A stretch of 64,000 bases of DNA. Source: Undaria pinnatifida. Its lineage: Eukaryota; Sar; Phaeophyceae; Laminariales; Alariaceae. The notes beneath the pieces are model-generated. The model made no database searches. It saw only the letters and a program-made list of their open reading frames with translations, and was not told the origin of the DNA. The stretch's first letter is position 1; every line of letters begins with the position of its first letter. The DNA is taken from positions 8,600,723-8,664,722 of the forward strand of contig JABAKD010000007.1 in assembly GCA_012845835.1 (NCBI GenBank), given 5' to 3'. The position numbers were made by a program, and so were the translations under genes. Positions 23,186-33,499 of this stretch are shown piece after piece.

Positions 23186-23625
23186 CGCGCACATCCCCGT
23201 TTTCCTTCTAAATTTCGGAGGCGTCGCCTGCAGGATTTTGTTTACCGCTAGCGCAAACACACCAAAAACTCGGTGGGAAGGCAATTTACTTTTTTTAGCG
23301 GAAGGCAAGTAAATTTCTAGAAACGTATTTTCGCAAACACTCTATTACAACCGAAAAATAGTAAATTGTGGTTTTTTACATCCTCTTCTCCGAGGGTGCC
23401 TGTGTACTCACGTAAACACATATCCGGTGTGCCGTGGGCATGACTGTCAGTCTAGGCGACCGAACGTATGTGTATATCCGGGGGGAAAGGGAATACCCGC
23501 GACTACGTTTAGAGATGCGTTGGACTTTCCGCCACTCAATAGGACTTTCGAGATCGACCATCGTTCTCGCCCATTTTGAGTCACGGTACTGATTTGGATG
23601 CTGCCTGCCGTGATACGCTTTCCTG

Positions 23626-23964
23626 TTACTGACACGTGAGGTCGTGGCTGACATGTATGATACTTCGTGAAGGTCCCTCGTCTATGCGAGATTTATATTC
23701 GTGATTATCCAACTTACGGTGTACATTCACTCGAGCGTCCTCGATAGTGTGAACTAGGTTATGATATTGACGCTCTTTCGTTGTGAACATGACCAATGGT
23801 AGGCACGGGCGTGAATTCGAGGCGTCTTGCAGTCTCGAATCCACTAAGGGCCCGTGGGGCTGGAGTACTTTGACAAACTTTCTTCGCGCCGCTTCTCTTG
23901 TGTCTTCAATGAATGCTGACATTGCGGAGAGTTTTTTTATCATGGTCCAGAGAAAGTGGGGCAA
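23626..23964 (-). CDS. Hypothetical protein exon, divergent from EsV-1-7 gene 1
   Basis: A minus-strand frame with a real ATG starts near 23,940 (MIKKLSAMSAFIEDTREAAR) and runs about 105 codons. It is hydrophilic, with an acidic-basic helix followed by HTIEDARVNVHR. A good splice donor (CACC/GTAAGT) lies at about 23,717, so the last 30 codons may be intronic. I do not recognise the product. It is transcribed, if at all, away from EsV-1-7 gene 1, about 270 bases from that gene's start. It could be a genuine exon or chance. Confidence 0.25.
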   Translation of the reverse strand: MPHFLWTMIKKLSAMSAFIEDTREAARRKFVKVLQPHGPLVDSRLQDASNSRPCLPLVMFTTKERQYHNLVHTIEDARVNVHRKLDNHEYKSRIDEGPSRSIIHVSHDLTCQ

Positions 23965-24231
23965 TCGAATATTTGTCGTATATAACTGTACCGTAGGTTT
24001 TGACGGCAGTTGACTGATCGATGCTACAACACTTTATGTTGCCAACATTTGCGTGGTACTGAAACTGACGTGTTGTCACATTCCCGCGATTTTCGAAATG
24101 ATCCTTGCTTGCAGCTGTCCGTGCGAACGCGAGGTCTACGCTGCTCTCCAAAGCTCGCCTTTTTGCTGGGAACCTGCTCTGCTGCAGCTTCCGTAGTCTC
24201 TTCAGCACGGCCGCCTCGTCCCAGGTTGGAA

Positions 24232-25704
24232 ATGGGAGTTTGCGCGCATGCCTCTTGCACGGCAAAGTCACGCTTTAATGTCGAGGGCACCAGGGCACCA
24301 ATGTACTGCAAGAAACATGCTGAGCGAGGCATGGTGAACGTCTGCTCTAGGCGTTGCTCTCACGACTCTTGCATGAAACCACCCTGCTTCGGCGACGAGA
24401 GCGACAAAAGGGGGGTGTTCTGCAAGAAACACTCGGCAAACGGCATGGTTGATGTCCGTCGCCGCCGTTGCGCCCATGCTTCTTGCAAAAAAAATCCCAA
24501 CTTCAATGTCATAGGCAGCAAGGCGGCGGCGTACTGCAAGGCGCATGCTGAAGACGGAATGGTGAATATCAATAGTAAGCACTGTTCACACGCCCTCTGC
24601 ACTAAACAACCCAATTTCAATCTGCCTGGTAGGAGGTCGGGGGCGTATTGCAAAAGCCATGCTGGCGAAGACATGATCAACGTCCGCACGAAGCGGTGCC
24701 TGGATTCCGCCTGCGCGCTTGTGCCTTCATTCAATGTAAGGGGCAGCCATGCAGCGGCGTACTGCAGACAGCATGCTGCAGATGGCATGGTCATCGTTCA
24801 TGGCAGGCGTTGCTTGCATGTGTTCTGCACTAAGCGACCGAATTTCAACTACGAGGGCGAGAAGCTGGCTACGTTCTGCAAACAGCATGCCGAGGAGGGC
24901 ATGGTGAACGTGACCGGAAGACGCTGCTCGCACGACGCTTGTACGATCGAACCTAGGTTCAACGTGGAGGGTAGCAAGACTGCAGCATACTGTCATGCTC
25001 ATGCTGCGGATGACATGGTTGATATCCGTAGAAAATGTTGTTCGCACGCCACATGCCAAAAAACACCCTCCTTCAATGTGGCGGGGAGCACGAGGGCGGC
25101 ATATTGCAAGAGTCATGCCGAGAGCGGCATGGTCAACGTCATCGCTAAGGTGTGCCGGCATGCCACGTGCATGAGGACGTCCTCGTTCAATGTGGAGGGC
25201 AGCAAAAGAACGGGGTACTGCAAGCATCATGCTGAGGACGGCATGGTGAGGGTTCACCGCAGGCGTTGCGTCCATGACTCGTGTCCAGTTTCTCCTAGCT
25301 TCAATGTCATCGGCAGCAAATCGCCGGCCTACTGTAGAAAGCATGCTCATGCTGGAATGATAAACGTGGACAGCAGACGTTGTTTACACGACTCTTGCTT
25401 TAAGCGGCCGATGTGGGGTGTGCTGGATGACGGGTTCGCGACAGCATGCCATGGCCATAAAGCTGACATCGTGGGCAGCCCCGTAATCAGTTTCATATAC
25501 AAGTGCAAGGTAGCGGACTGCGGGAAAGTGTCGCGATGGGGACCCCGTGGGAAGCAACCTACCCATTGCCTTCATCACGGTCCCCTCACAAACGGACTTG
25601 TCCGCTCTTTTGGGACGGATGGGAGGGAGAAGGGGGATCGTAACCCATCTTATGGCGCCGTCAATGGATCTTCTTTTCGCGTTAAAACCGAGTGTCTATT
25701 TTGA
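24232..25704 (+). CDS. EsV-1-7 repeat protein, gene 1
   Basis: A single uninterrupted frame of 490 residues from ATG at 24,232 to TGA at 25,702-25,704. Ten canonical 38-residue units (C-x4-C-x16-C-x2-H-x12) start at residue 4. Most carry FNV(E/I)GS in the x16 segment and HAEDGMVNV after the His. Unit 11 has WGVLDDG in place of FNV and a longer tail. Unit 12 is C-x4-C-x15-C-x2-H with RWGPRG, followed by HGPLTNGL and a short basic tail. I chose this ATG because the first unit begins immediately after it (as in gene 2) and it has a purine at -3 and G at +4. The frame is also open 74 codons upstream without an in-frame ATG. No signal peptide or membrane segment is seen. In the family, the regular Cys/His pattern suggests metal binding; the Ectocarpus member IMM controls early sporophyte patterning. 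Biochemical function here is unknown. Confidence 0.9.
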   Translation: MGVCAHASCTAKSRFNVEGTRAPMYCKKHAERGMVNVCSRRCSHDSCMKPPCFGDESDKRGVFCKKHSANGMVDVRRRRCAHASCKKNPNFNVIGSKAAAYCKAHAEDGMVNINSKHCSHALCTKQPNFNLPGRRSGAYCKSHAGEDMINVRTKRCLDSACALVPSFNVRGSHAAAYCRQHAADGMVIVHGRRCLHVFCTKRPNFNYEGEKLATFCKQHAEEGMVNVTGRRCSHDACTIEPRFNVEGSKTAAYCHAHAADDMVDIRRKCCSHATCQKTPSFNVAGSTRAAYCKSHAESGMVNVIAKVCRHATCMRTSSFNVEGSKRTGYCKHHAEDGMVRVHRRRCVHDSCPVSPSFNVIGSKSPAYCRKHAHAGMINVDSRRCLHDSCFKRPMWGVLDDGFATACHGHKADIVGSPVISFIYKCKVADCGKVSRWGPRGKQPTHCLHHGPLTNGLVRSFGTDGREKGDRNPSYGAVNGSSFRVKTECLF

Positions 25705-27615
25705 GCTAAGTCCAAGCGACATGTAGCTTTTGGAGGTTTAAGTTAGTTAACATTCGAGGCGTGCGATTCCGATTGCGCCTAAATTCTTCTCATTTTTTCT
25801 GCGGCCTAGCCATTCGGTGAAACGTCCGCTCCGACATTGGGTTTACCAGCAGTTTTTTTTTCAGTTGGGGGTCGACAGCTTTTCAGCCCATGCGGGTAGT
25901 GATTTGTTCAATTTGGCGAGGACGCGGCCGATGCTGCATTATGTTGCCGCAGCCGTTGTCCGACGTGCCCGTATAGGTGCTCCCTTTAGTAACATACCAC
26001 GGGTTTAGGGATCAACAGTCAGTTTCACTGAGGCAATGCGACCGGTATGTTGCTGCGGGATATCTTGTGGCGTTACACACGTAACATTCGGCGTTGTGGA
26101 TGAAATGCCGTCGATCATGGTGAACTTGGTAATGTGGTACGGCTTGGCGTCAAAGAGGGCGAGGTAGAGATTGTGACGACGTCACAGAGTAGCTACTCCG
26201 TCGGGATGGATAACTGCAGGTAGCCTAATCCACATGTAATCGTGTTGTTGTGGCAGTAGATAATGCAGCGGTCGTAGATCCAGCGATGATAGATTGTTCA
26301 GATGGACCTATGTGCAGTGCATATCTGCAATTCTATCCGCACCGAATATTGCTACCTCGGCGCTGTTACCGTTGGTCAATATCAAACGTCACTGATGCGG
26401 TAGCCATAGGCGTCGTGAATCCGAAACTGATCTGGTCAAGGCTTTACATTGTGCGTATTCTATGTTTACACATTTCGTGGATTCACACGATACGATTTGT
26501 TTTCTTTGCACGACTGGGAGTTAAGGCGGAAACTCGCGCAACCATGGCCTAGGAGCGATCCACTAGAACTCGGATGTCAAGGGGGCATCAAGCAGAACAC
26601 GACAATCACGTGCACCAGTGTCTTTATCGGTAGTCCTTTGAATAGTTTTTTTATAGGATTTCGTATGAGCCCCGGAAGTCTAGTTTCAAGCGCAACTGAT
26701 CTTTGTCTTGGTGCGACATTGCTATAGAGACACCGTACGCTCGTACTCGTCCGGCACAGCGATTCCTCATGTTGTTGCTACCGCCGCGTTCTGTGTGCGG
26801 CCGATGTTAAGTAGCATGAGCCCGGTATCATTTTATGGCAGCAGCCGCGGCGAAAATGCCAGCAAGCAGGACGCTCGGCTAATTGTGGGAACTGTCGCCA
26901 TCCTGGCTTACAATTGTGTTTTACGCGAGCATGCAGCAACAGCACAAATCTATATTAGCGGTGCTTGTGGAACTGATATAAACGAAGCCGCAGGGCGGAG
27001 CTGCGGCATCAGCACCAACTGCGTTGTAGAATAGGTAAATATCTGGAGTATCACCTTAGGCCCTTTGGAATCTTACGTGATGCCATGTCCCAAACCATGT
27101 ATCACATCGCTTTCCATCCATCATACGACATTCTCAAGCTGGACAAATGCACATGTCGTGTGGCTGAAACCAGGAAGAAGGGGGAAGTGGGGGATAGGGA
27201 AGAGAAAGCATCCCACCCAGGGAACGCAGAGTAATGTAGGCGGTCTCACGTTTTTGTCGGCATCATCATAGTGCACAATTATTATAGGATGGTTAGGGTG
27301 CTTCTATTCTTTTCGCTCTTTACTCGCAAGGTTTTTCGTTAAATCGTACGTACCCTTTTTTTTTTGGCCGCATGTCGTAAATATGCATGGACCCCAACGT
27401 GTCAAAGTACAGGTTCGTCATGCCAAAACCATGTTTTTTTTTTTGTAATCTGTTGTTGGGCGGTGCCCTCTAAGTGATGTTGAACTCTTGTACATCGTCA
27501 CGGAGAGGGCCATCGGGCGTCTGAGTGTAGTATCACAACCCACCATGCTAATGGAGCAGGAGACGCGTGCTACGAACGGCATATGTCTCATTGTGAACAT
27601 TAGATCTAGTTTATG
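25705..27615. other. Stretch with no supported gene
   Basis: The 3' flank of EsV-1-7 gene 1. A 108-codon plus-strand frame at 26,708-27,034 with Ser/Ala-rich text is unrecognised. A/T tracts lie at 25,852-25,861 and 27,357-27,365. No repeat with certainty. Confidence 0.4.
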
Positions 27616-28075
27616 CTAATCTTCATCAGCAAAATAAAGGCTGCCCCTCAAGTTCAAAACCTCTTGTGTACCGTTTCGCACTGTTAGTATGTCCCAAGGT
27701 CGTTTTGGGGGTGTATAGCCGGTTAAAATGTATACATCAATACACACTATATGTACACTCGTACGATAGCAATTCATGTCTAACCAGCCTATATAAAAGT
27801 TCAATGTTGGGTACAATACCAACGGAAAAGAGAATAATATGAAGCCGACGCCAGCTTGAGGAACAATCATATACTTCAGCAAAAACTCAGTGATTGTTGC
27901 TGAATGCGCTACACGCCTACGCCCAGTGGAACTGGAGAATAGCAAGCAGCCAACGCCGACGAGAGGAATGAGCGCGTACTTCCACACGCAGTGAGTGTGG
28001 CTAAATGCGCGAGACGCCGATGCCCAATATAATCAATTCGTCACCCCCACCTTGATTGCGCGTTTGCTGTAGAAC
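27616..28075 (-). pseudogene. Fragment of an unknown membrane protein with a duplicated module
   Basis: On the minus strand two successive segments of about 105 bases encode the same pattern: a basic or aromatic lead (SRAFSHTHCVWKY, then RRRVAHSATITEFLLKY), then a hydrophobic stretch with GVG (ALIPLVGVGCLLFSS, then MIVPQAGVGFILFS). A third hydrophobic run (LVLYPTLNFYIGWL) and a polar end (KRPWDILTVRNGTQ) follow. The 123-codon frame has no ATG at its start and the upstream part contains a stop in one frame. I do not recognise the family. It looks like an exon or relic of a multi-pass membrane protein grown by tandem duplication. Confidence 0.35.
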
Positions 28076-29589
28076 TGGCCTGGCGACGACAACCCAAAAC
28101 TCTCTGTCATGTTCTAAAACACATTAAAAGTACAGTTACACAGTTATGAATACTGTTTGTTATCTGGACCTAACCCAGAGCGTAGTATCGTTTCCTATCT
28201 CCTTGCGCATGCGTGCTTTAAATATTTGGGGGCGCATTTGCTGCCGGTTGTTTTTGCTCACCAGCGTTGTATGCTGTCTCGATATTGTGTCTTCGACTGT
28301 TCAACTCTGCACCGGCCGCTAACGAGTCGTCCTCCGGCCATAAGTGTTGGCCCACGGCTGGTGATTGATTCGCGCGGTGATGCGGCGACTGCATACACTC
28401 TCTTTTACACACGGTATTTTCTTGGCTTTCTGGCGGGCGTTTAAGGTGTACTCCCCCTAGCGTAGTCCCTTTCTACTTTCCCCAGATAACCACAATACCT
28501 GGAATATCACCCTGGGCATTGGAAACGTTTGAGATAGTGAACGCCAAAGTGTCAAACTTCAACTGTGAGTATATATTGCAGTGTTCGTTGGATACGTAAG
28601 CTGGAATATCCGAAGATTGTTCGAGGAGTATCTCCCGCCGCCGGATAATGGACATGATAAACTTGGTCCAAAACGACTAGATTACTGTTGTCGAACCTTC
28701 CATTTTCTGTATACTGTTCATTGTGATTTCTCACTTGATGAATATGTGACGACGGGAGACAGGAGTTTCAATGACAGATTAGCGTAGTCGTATCGGCATA
28801 CCGGGATGATGGTGGTTGTAGGTTCATCTTGCTTCCCTGTTTTTCTTTTTCTGCGGGACGCTGTGCCCTTGGTCTTCGACAAGAGATACATACCTTATGT
28901 GTGGTAGTCGAGAGGAGCTGGAGCCGTAGTGGGGAGTAGCTGAATAATGTATGTCCTCATGTTCGAATTATCCCACTGGGTTGTTCACCACCCTAACTAT
29001 CTGTGCAGTGGTACTGCTCTGCGACGCATTCAGGGGTAAGGAAATATACAGGTTTACCATTGCCGAATTGTTGTATGTAACCAGTTGCCTTCCCTTCGGA
29101 AATAGTTTGAACGGCCAGGAAAATGGCGTTCATTCGGTCGATGTTCCTGTTTTTGGATAGCTTACTCTCAGCGAGCCGCCCAAGCGGGGCAACGGATTTA
29201 AACAAGGTGTGAATGCTTCCTCTTTAACCAAAACCTCGGCACAATCGCAGAAGCAAGGCTGCGAAAAACAAGCGGATGCAGCCGTACCAGTAGCAGAACG
29301 GTACTGAAATATTTTTAGAGGTCAACGCTGAGTCCAATTCATGTCAATGTTGTATTTAGAAGCGTGTTGAGATAGAGGTAGCACGCTTTGGCTAATTGTG
29401 GTTTCTAAAGGACTGGGCGGCTCAAACCAAAGTTGAGGCGGAACGTGTTTATTTCTTTGCCAACTGGCTACGTTTGTACATTTAGGCCATTTATTTCTCG
29501 ATCGCGTTAGGTTCTCGGTTTGGTCCAAACAAGTTTCGGCGCGAGGCATTGAGATCGTGAAGTGACGAGCCCCGGAAAAATATTGGCGA
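28076..29589. other. Stretch with no supported gene
   Basis: Short frames only. At 29,350-29,378 the words GAGATAGAGGTAGCACGC echo the first block of dispersed family B without its remaining blocks. Confidence 0.4.
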
Positions 29590-29815
29590 TTGTCTACCGT
29601 AGCATGTGCTGCCTGTTTCTGCCTGCGACCTGTCTGCTGCTCCTTCAAGGTGGCTACGCTGGTATATCATGCTTCTGTTTGCCTCGAACTCCTGCTGGCA
29701 AACGCAAGCTGCTGCTACTGGTTGACGGTAGACGGCTGTTACGCTGCTACCAGCTATTGCTGGCTGCCGATTGCTGCTGCTGCTGGCTGCTACTGGCTGC
29801 TGCTGTTGAAATTAC
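29590..29815 (+). repeat. CTG/GCT-rich imperfect trinucleotide region
   Basis: Repeated TGCTGCTACTGG-type words and GCTGCTGCTGCTGG at about 29,770-29,784. The opposite-strand counterpart is similar to the CAG-rich region at 50,750-51,280. The frames over it (Cys/Leu-rich) are compositional. Confidence 0.6.
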
Positions 29816-32800
29816 TACAACGACCTTCCATCATCCACCAACAACGCCGACAGCTACAAGCCGATATGATAGAGCATTGTGAACTACGCCCAGCCTGCAA
29901 CTGCCACACACGACTCACGAATCAGGAGTTACCGTTAAAAAGAGAATACATAGGGTTAGCGCTAGGGATAGGGTTAGGACCCATTAGGATTTTCTTCACT
30001 TAGTTACGCGGGGCCTATCAACAATTCCATCGATTATACGTCACCACGATGGGGTTGAGGGCAAGTCACTTGCCTGCCACAGTGAAGACCGTGCATTCCA
30101 GTTTTCCCTTGTGCATTCTCGTACTTGTATCGGAATTTTCGTTCGTAGGCGATTGATGGCTGAAAGTGCAAAGGCACGAGCTGGGTAACTTCAGTGAAAG
30201 TCCTCGACCACAAACAGGTGGCAGGACAATTAGAATGCCTATCCCTATGCACGATGAACTTAAAGCAAATGATTTCTCGAGGAAGTCGCCAATGAGAAAA
30301 TATGCGTAGCGCATATCGTTCGCCTGCACCGTACAGGAACCGGCTGAGTTGTCCCGCGGTAGGTGTACAGTGGACGTTTCTGAGCTCCTGACGTGTGGAG
30401 CTCAATATCCCACCCGGTACTTGTCATCGACCACACTCAATCGCTGAATTCAGCCAACCCATTTTTGGCGATCTAGGACAGAAACACCGATACTCGTACG
30501 GGCATCAGTCTAGCTTGTAGGTCATTACGTGATAAGCTTAACCGGTGGCAAACCCCGGGCCAAAAAACTTTCAACCAATGAAGGTCCTTACCGTTGGATG
30601 GTTCAGAAGCATTATCACACATAACCCCCACCTAAAGCCGACGCTATAAAGTAGTGAAAACGTCAAACATTACTGCATGGTCCATAAAATATTGTATTTG
30701 AACGGCGCGCACGTCCGCATTGGATTAATTCCATCCAGGCAGTTTCAGCCCGCTGTGCTTACTTCCGCGTGCTATCCAAGACGTTACCCTATCTTTAGAA
30801 ATGCTCAGTTTCAGGTGTAGGATGCCGTTTCGGTAGGTTACTTTTGTGCAGAAATAAGGAGCCCGGTATCGCCACTCGGCGGCAAAAAAATATATGCATC
30901 GTTTGGACATTGACGAGAACAATGCTAGGCGTGTATTTTACAGTAAATGCATGGATGACTTCCCAGAACTACATTAGAATATATGTCTTTTAATCGCCTG
31001 CGGCGGGATCAGCTTTGATCCAAACCGCCCATATTTCCCACCCTGTCCAGTGTTGTGCTTTGTGTGTTCTAGTGCTGTCGTGTGCTCGACGGATTGCTAA
31101 GGATCATATATTCAGCTGGCGGAATTACTTGTTCGTTTACAAGATAAAAAGACGGTGAACGTGAGGAGCTCTCTCAGCCAGGAGAGAAGCTGCCGTGTAC
31201 GGAGTACATGCCGGATGAAGTGGTACTTGATTTGGGTTTGCACATATACTGGAACGGGCCCTTTGTGTATGTGAGCCCCGGCGGCTTTCCCTCCCTTCGA
31301 GCGCGGGTTGTGGCCATCGGCGAACTGAGCAATTAGAAAGAGGCTCTCGAATCCTTTGTTTGGGTACACCGCGATCAAGAACATTTGAAAACCTCTTTTT
31401 CAGACACGTCAGATTTTACTGCAGTATTATTCTTCTGCTTCACTGATCATAAATGTAAGCTGTTGGACTAGATGAGGCCTCTTTCCCCAGCTCGTTCTCT
31501 TACCCATGTTTCCATGGTTTCATACATACTCTCCACCATTTATGGCATTGGGATCGCCGTCTCGCCCGAACTTCGTTGATCGTGTTTCTATACAGCGGCA
31601 TGCACGAGGCGAAGGACCGGCGGGTGTGTTGAAAAAACTCGGATTGGTTAATTTTTTCGTTCGCTTGGAAGCACCGTCCCGGGTTTGATTTGTGCTCCCC
31701 GCAGGAGAATCAGCGGTCACCAAAAAACATATAGTGTACGTCAGTGTACTGCTTGTTCCATGTCCAAACACCAGCATGATATCACCCCATCACGGATTGG
31801 GCGTTCTTTCAAAACGACTTCATCCCAAAACGCTTCATGTTTACGCTCGAAACCCGGCACAAACGCGCACCCCTCGTGCCAGCGTCCCACTCCCGGTCCT
31901 GCCATTACACCCACCGGGTGAGCCATGGCGTCAAGTCCATAAATCCATCTGCCCATAAAGCGACAATGTGGGCGAGGGTTGGAGAATCGCCCATGTGTCC
32001 ACCTACCGGAGTTCGTCGGCCGAAAGCTGTGGAGTTGGGCGTAGAAAAGGCCGCATGGCAGTATGGCGATGTTTTAGGTGCCGAAGCCATTCATCCGCGC
32101 ACGGCTACCTCGAGTGTCAGTACAAGACTACCTGGATGTCAATACACAGCATCGTACGTTAGAAGCGGGGGGAATGAATGTCACGCCCCTTGTGCTGCTA
32201 AACAACTTGGCAAACGTCAAAGTAAATCTGTATCTACAGCCGATCCATCTAAAATCATGTCAATCGCACAGACAATAAAAGCGCGACTCCGGGCCACTCC
32301 TACCTACCGATACCTTGACCGCGAAATTAGGATGTGACAAAATAGGAAAAAACTGCCACGTGTCAGGCATGTGCCTGCGATTCTACCAATAGCTAATAGA
32401 ACATCGAAGTTCCGATGTAAATATACGTTGGAAGAAGACACCATGTGACACGCACGTGTCTGCGATGATCTGACAAGGCCGGGCGATGGCGAAAGGAAAA
32501 CACTTGTTTGCGCCTGGTGTCCACATCCACGAGGCTTTAAAACGGTGTATGTGCATCAATTGTAAGAAGGGGACGGTTGGTTAGGAAAAAAAATCAACTG
32601 GCCGACGATCGGTGACCAAACTGGTGGCTGATCTCTCGCTCCTCGTGTGTGCATCACGTATACACACAGTCACATGATGGTGCACAACAAGCGGGCATCA
32701 ACATGCTTTCGGCATCCATGACCTAGCCGACACGAAATAAACAGAAGCCTTATAGAATACTCGTTACAAGTAAACAAGGTCGCCAGCTCTAGTGTCGCAG

Positions 32801-33499
32801 TAACGCTGTGTCGACGTGCTGCAGTGCCAGCTATCCTCCCGCCCCGCCAATCCGTCGCCTAGGAGCAACCTCAAAACGCCTACCCTCGTGTCCCCGCCAC
32901 GTCGAAGGATCTACCCTGCCGCGCTCAAACACACTCATGCGCTTGCATCACGCGGGTACCCTGCAGAGGAAAGGCAGGAAATGGGCTATTCGACGCATGC
33001 ATGGTGACCGCCCTCTTTAAATTACCGTATCCTGAAAAAGAGATTCGGGAAATGCTGGGCCGTTCCGCCCCGTGTTCACACAAACATTGCATCGTTGACT
33101 ATGAGGGCTATACTGGTTGGTCCCTTACTGGGCCTGCAACATTGATTTGTTGTCGACCCGCTCAGCTATCGTCCGGGCCGACGGCGAAGGGTGGCAGAAT
33201 AACAGGTGACGCGAGTAGGCCGCGGCCACCGCCACCCTGGCGACACCGATCTTGTTTTGACGTCCAAATCCCCCGGCGCGCGGGCGTTTCGTGATTTTCC
33301 CCGCGGCGCCCTGACCGGGCAGGGGGGGGCTGCTGGGCCAGCGATGCGCCGTCCAACCCGTGGTGGCGTAGTCTACACCCTTGCCGGCGCAGAAAAAATA
33401 CGACCGTATCACATGGAGAGATAACCGGGGATGGGGCCGTCGAAAGCTAGCTGTACTTAGTTGCCGACGAGCTGTGTTTTTTGTCGTCTCGAGTTCTTG
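29816..33499. other. Stretch with no supported gene
   Basis: Telomere-like words occur at 29,951-29,978. The longest plausible frames are 30,034-30,405 (minus, 123 codons), 31,520-31,956 (minus, two adjacent frames) and 31,837-32,337 (plus, 166 codons ending QTIKARLRATPTYRYLDREI). None contains a motif I can name; strands conflict at 31.8-31.96 kb, so no gene is called. Confidence 0.35.

Larger units (their letters stand above)
22009..23342. mobile_element. 1.33-kb terminal-inverted-repeat element
   Basis: The ends are 35-base inverted repeats with three mismatches, both starting G(T/A)GTGTTTGCGAAA and ending TTTAGAAATTTACT or its near copy. The element is flanked on both sides by TATTA (22,004-22,008 and 23,343-23,347), a plausible five-base target duplication. 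Inside are AT-rich subterminal GCGGTAAATTT repeats, a GC-rich core with a transposase-like relic and a strong hairpin, and a two-copy tandem repeat. It is non-autonomous. Confidence 0.65.

Noticed and set aside
24010-24231. Upstream in-frame extension of EsV-1-7 gene 1
   Set aside because: Open for 74 codons, but no in-frame ATG is present and no EsV-1-7 text occurs before the ATG at 24,232; likely 5' UTR.
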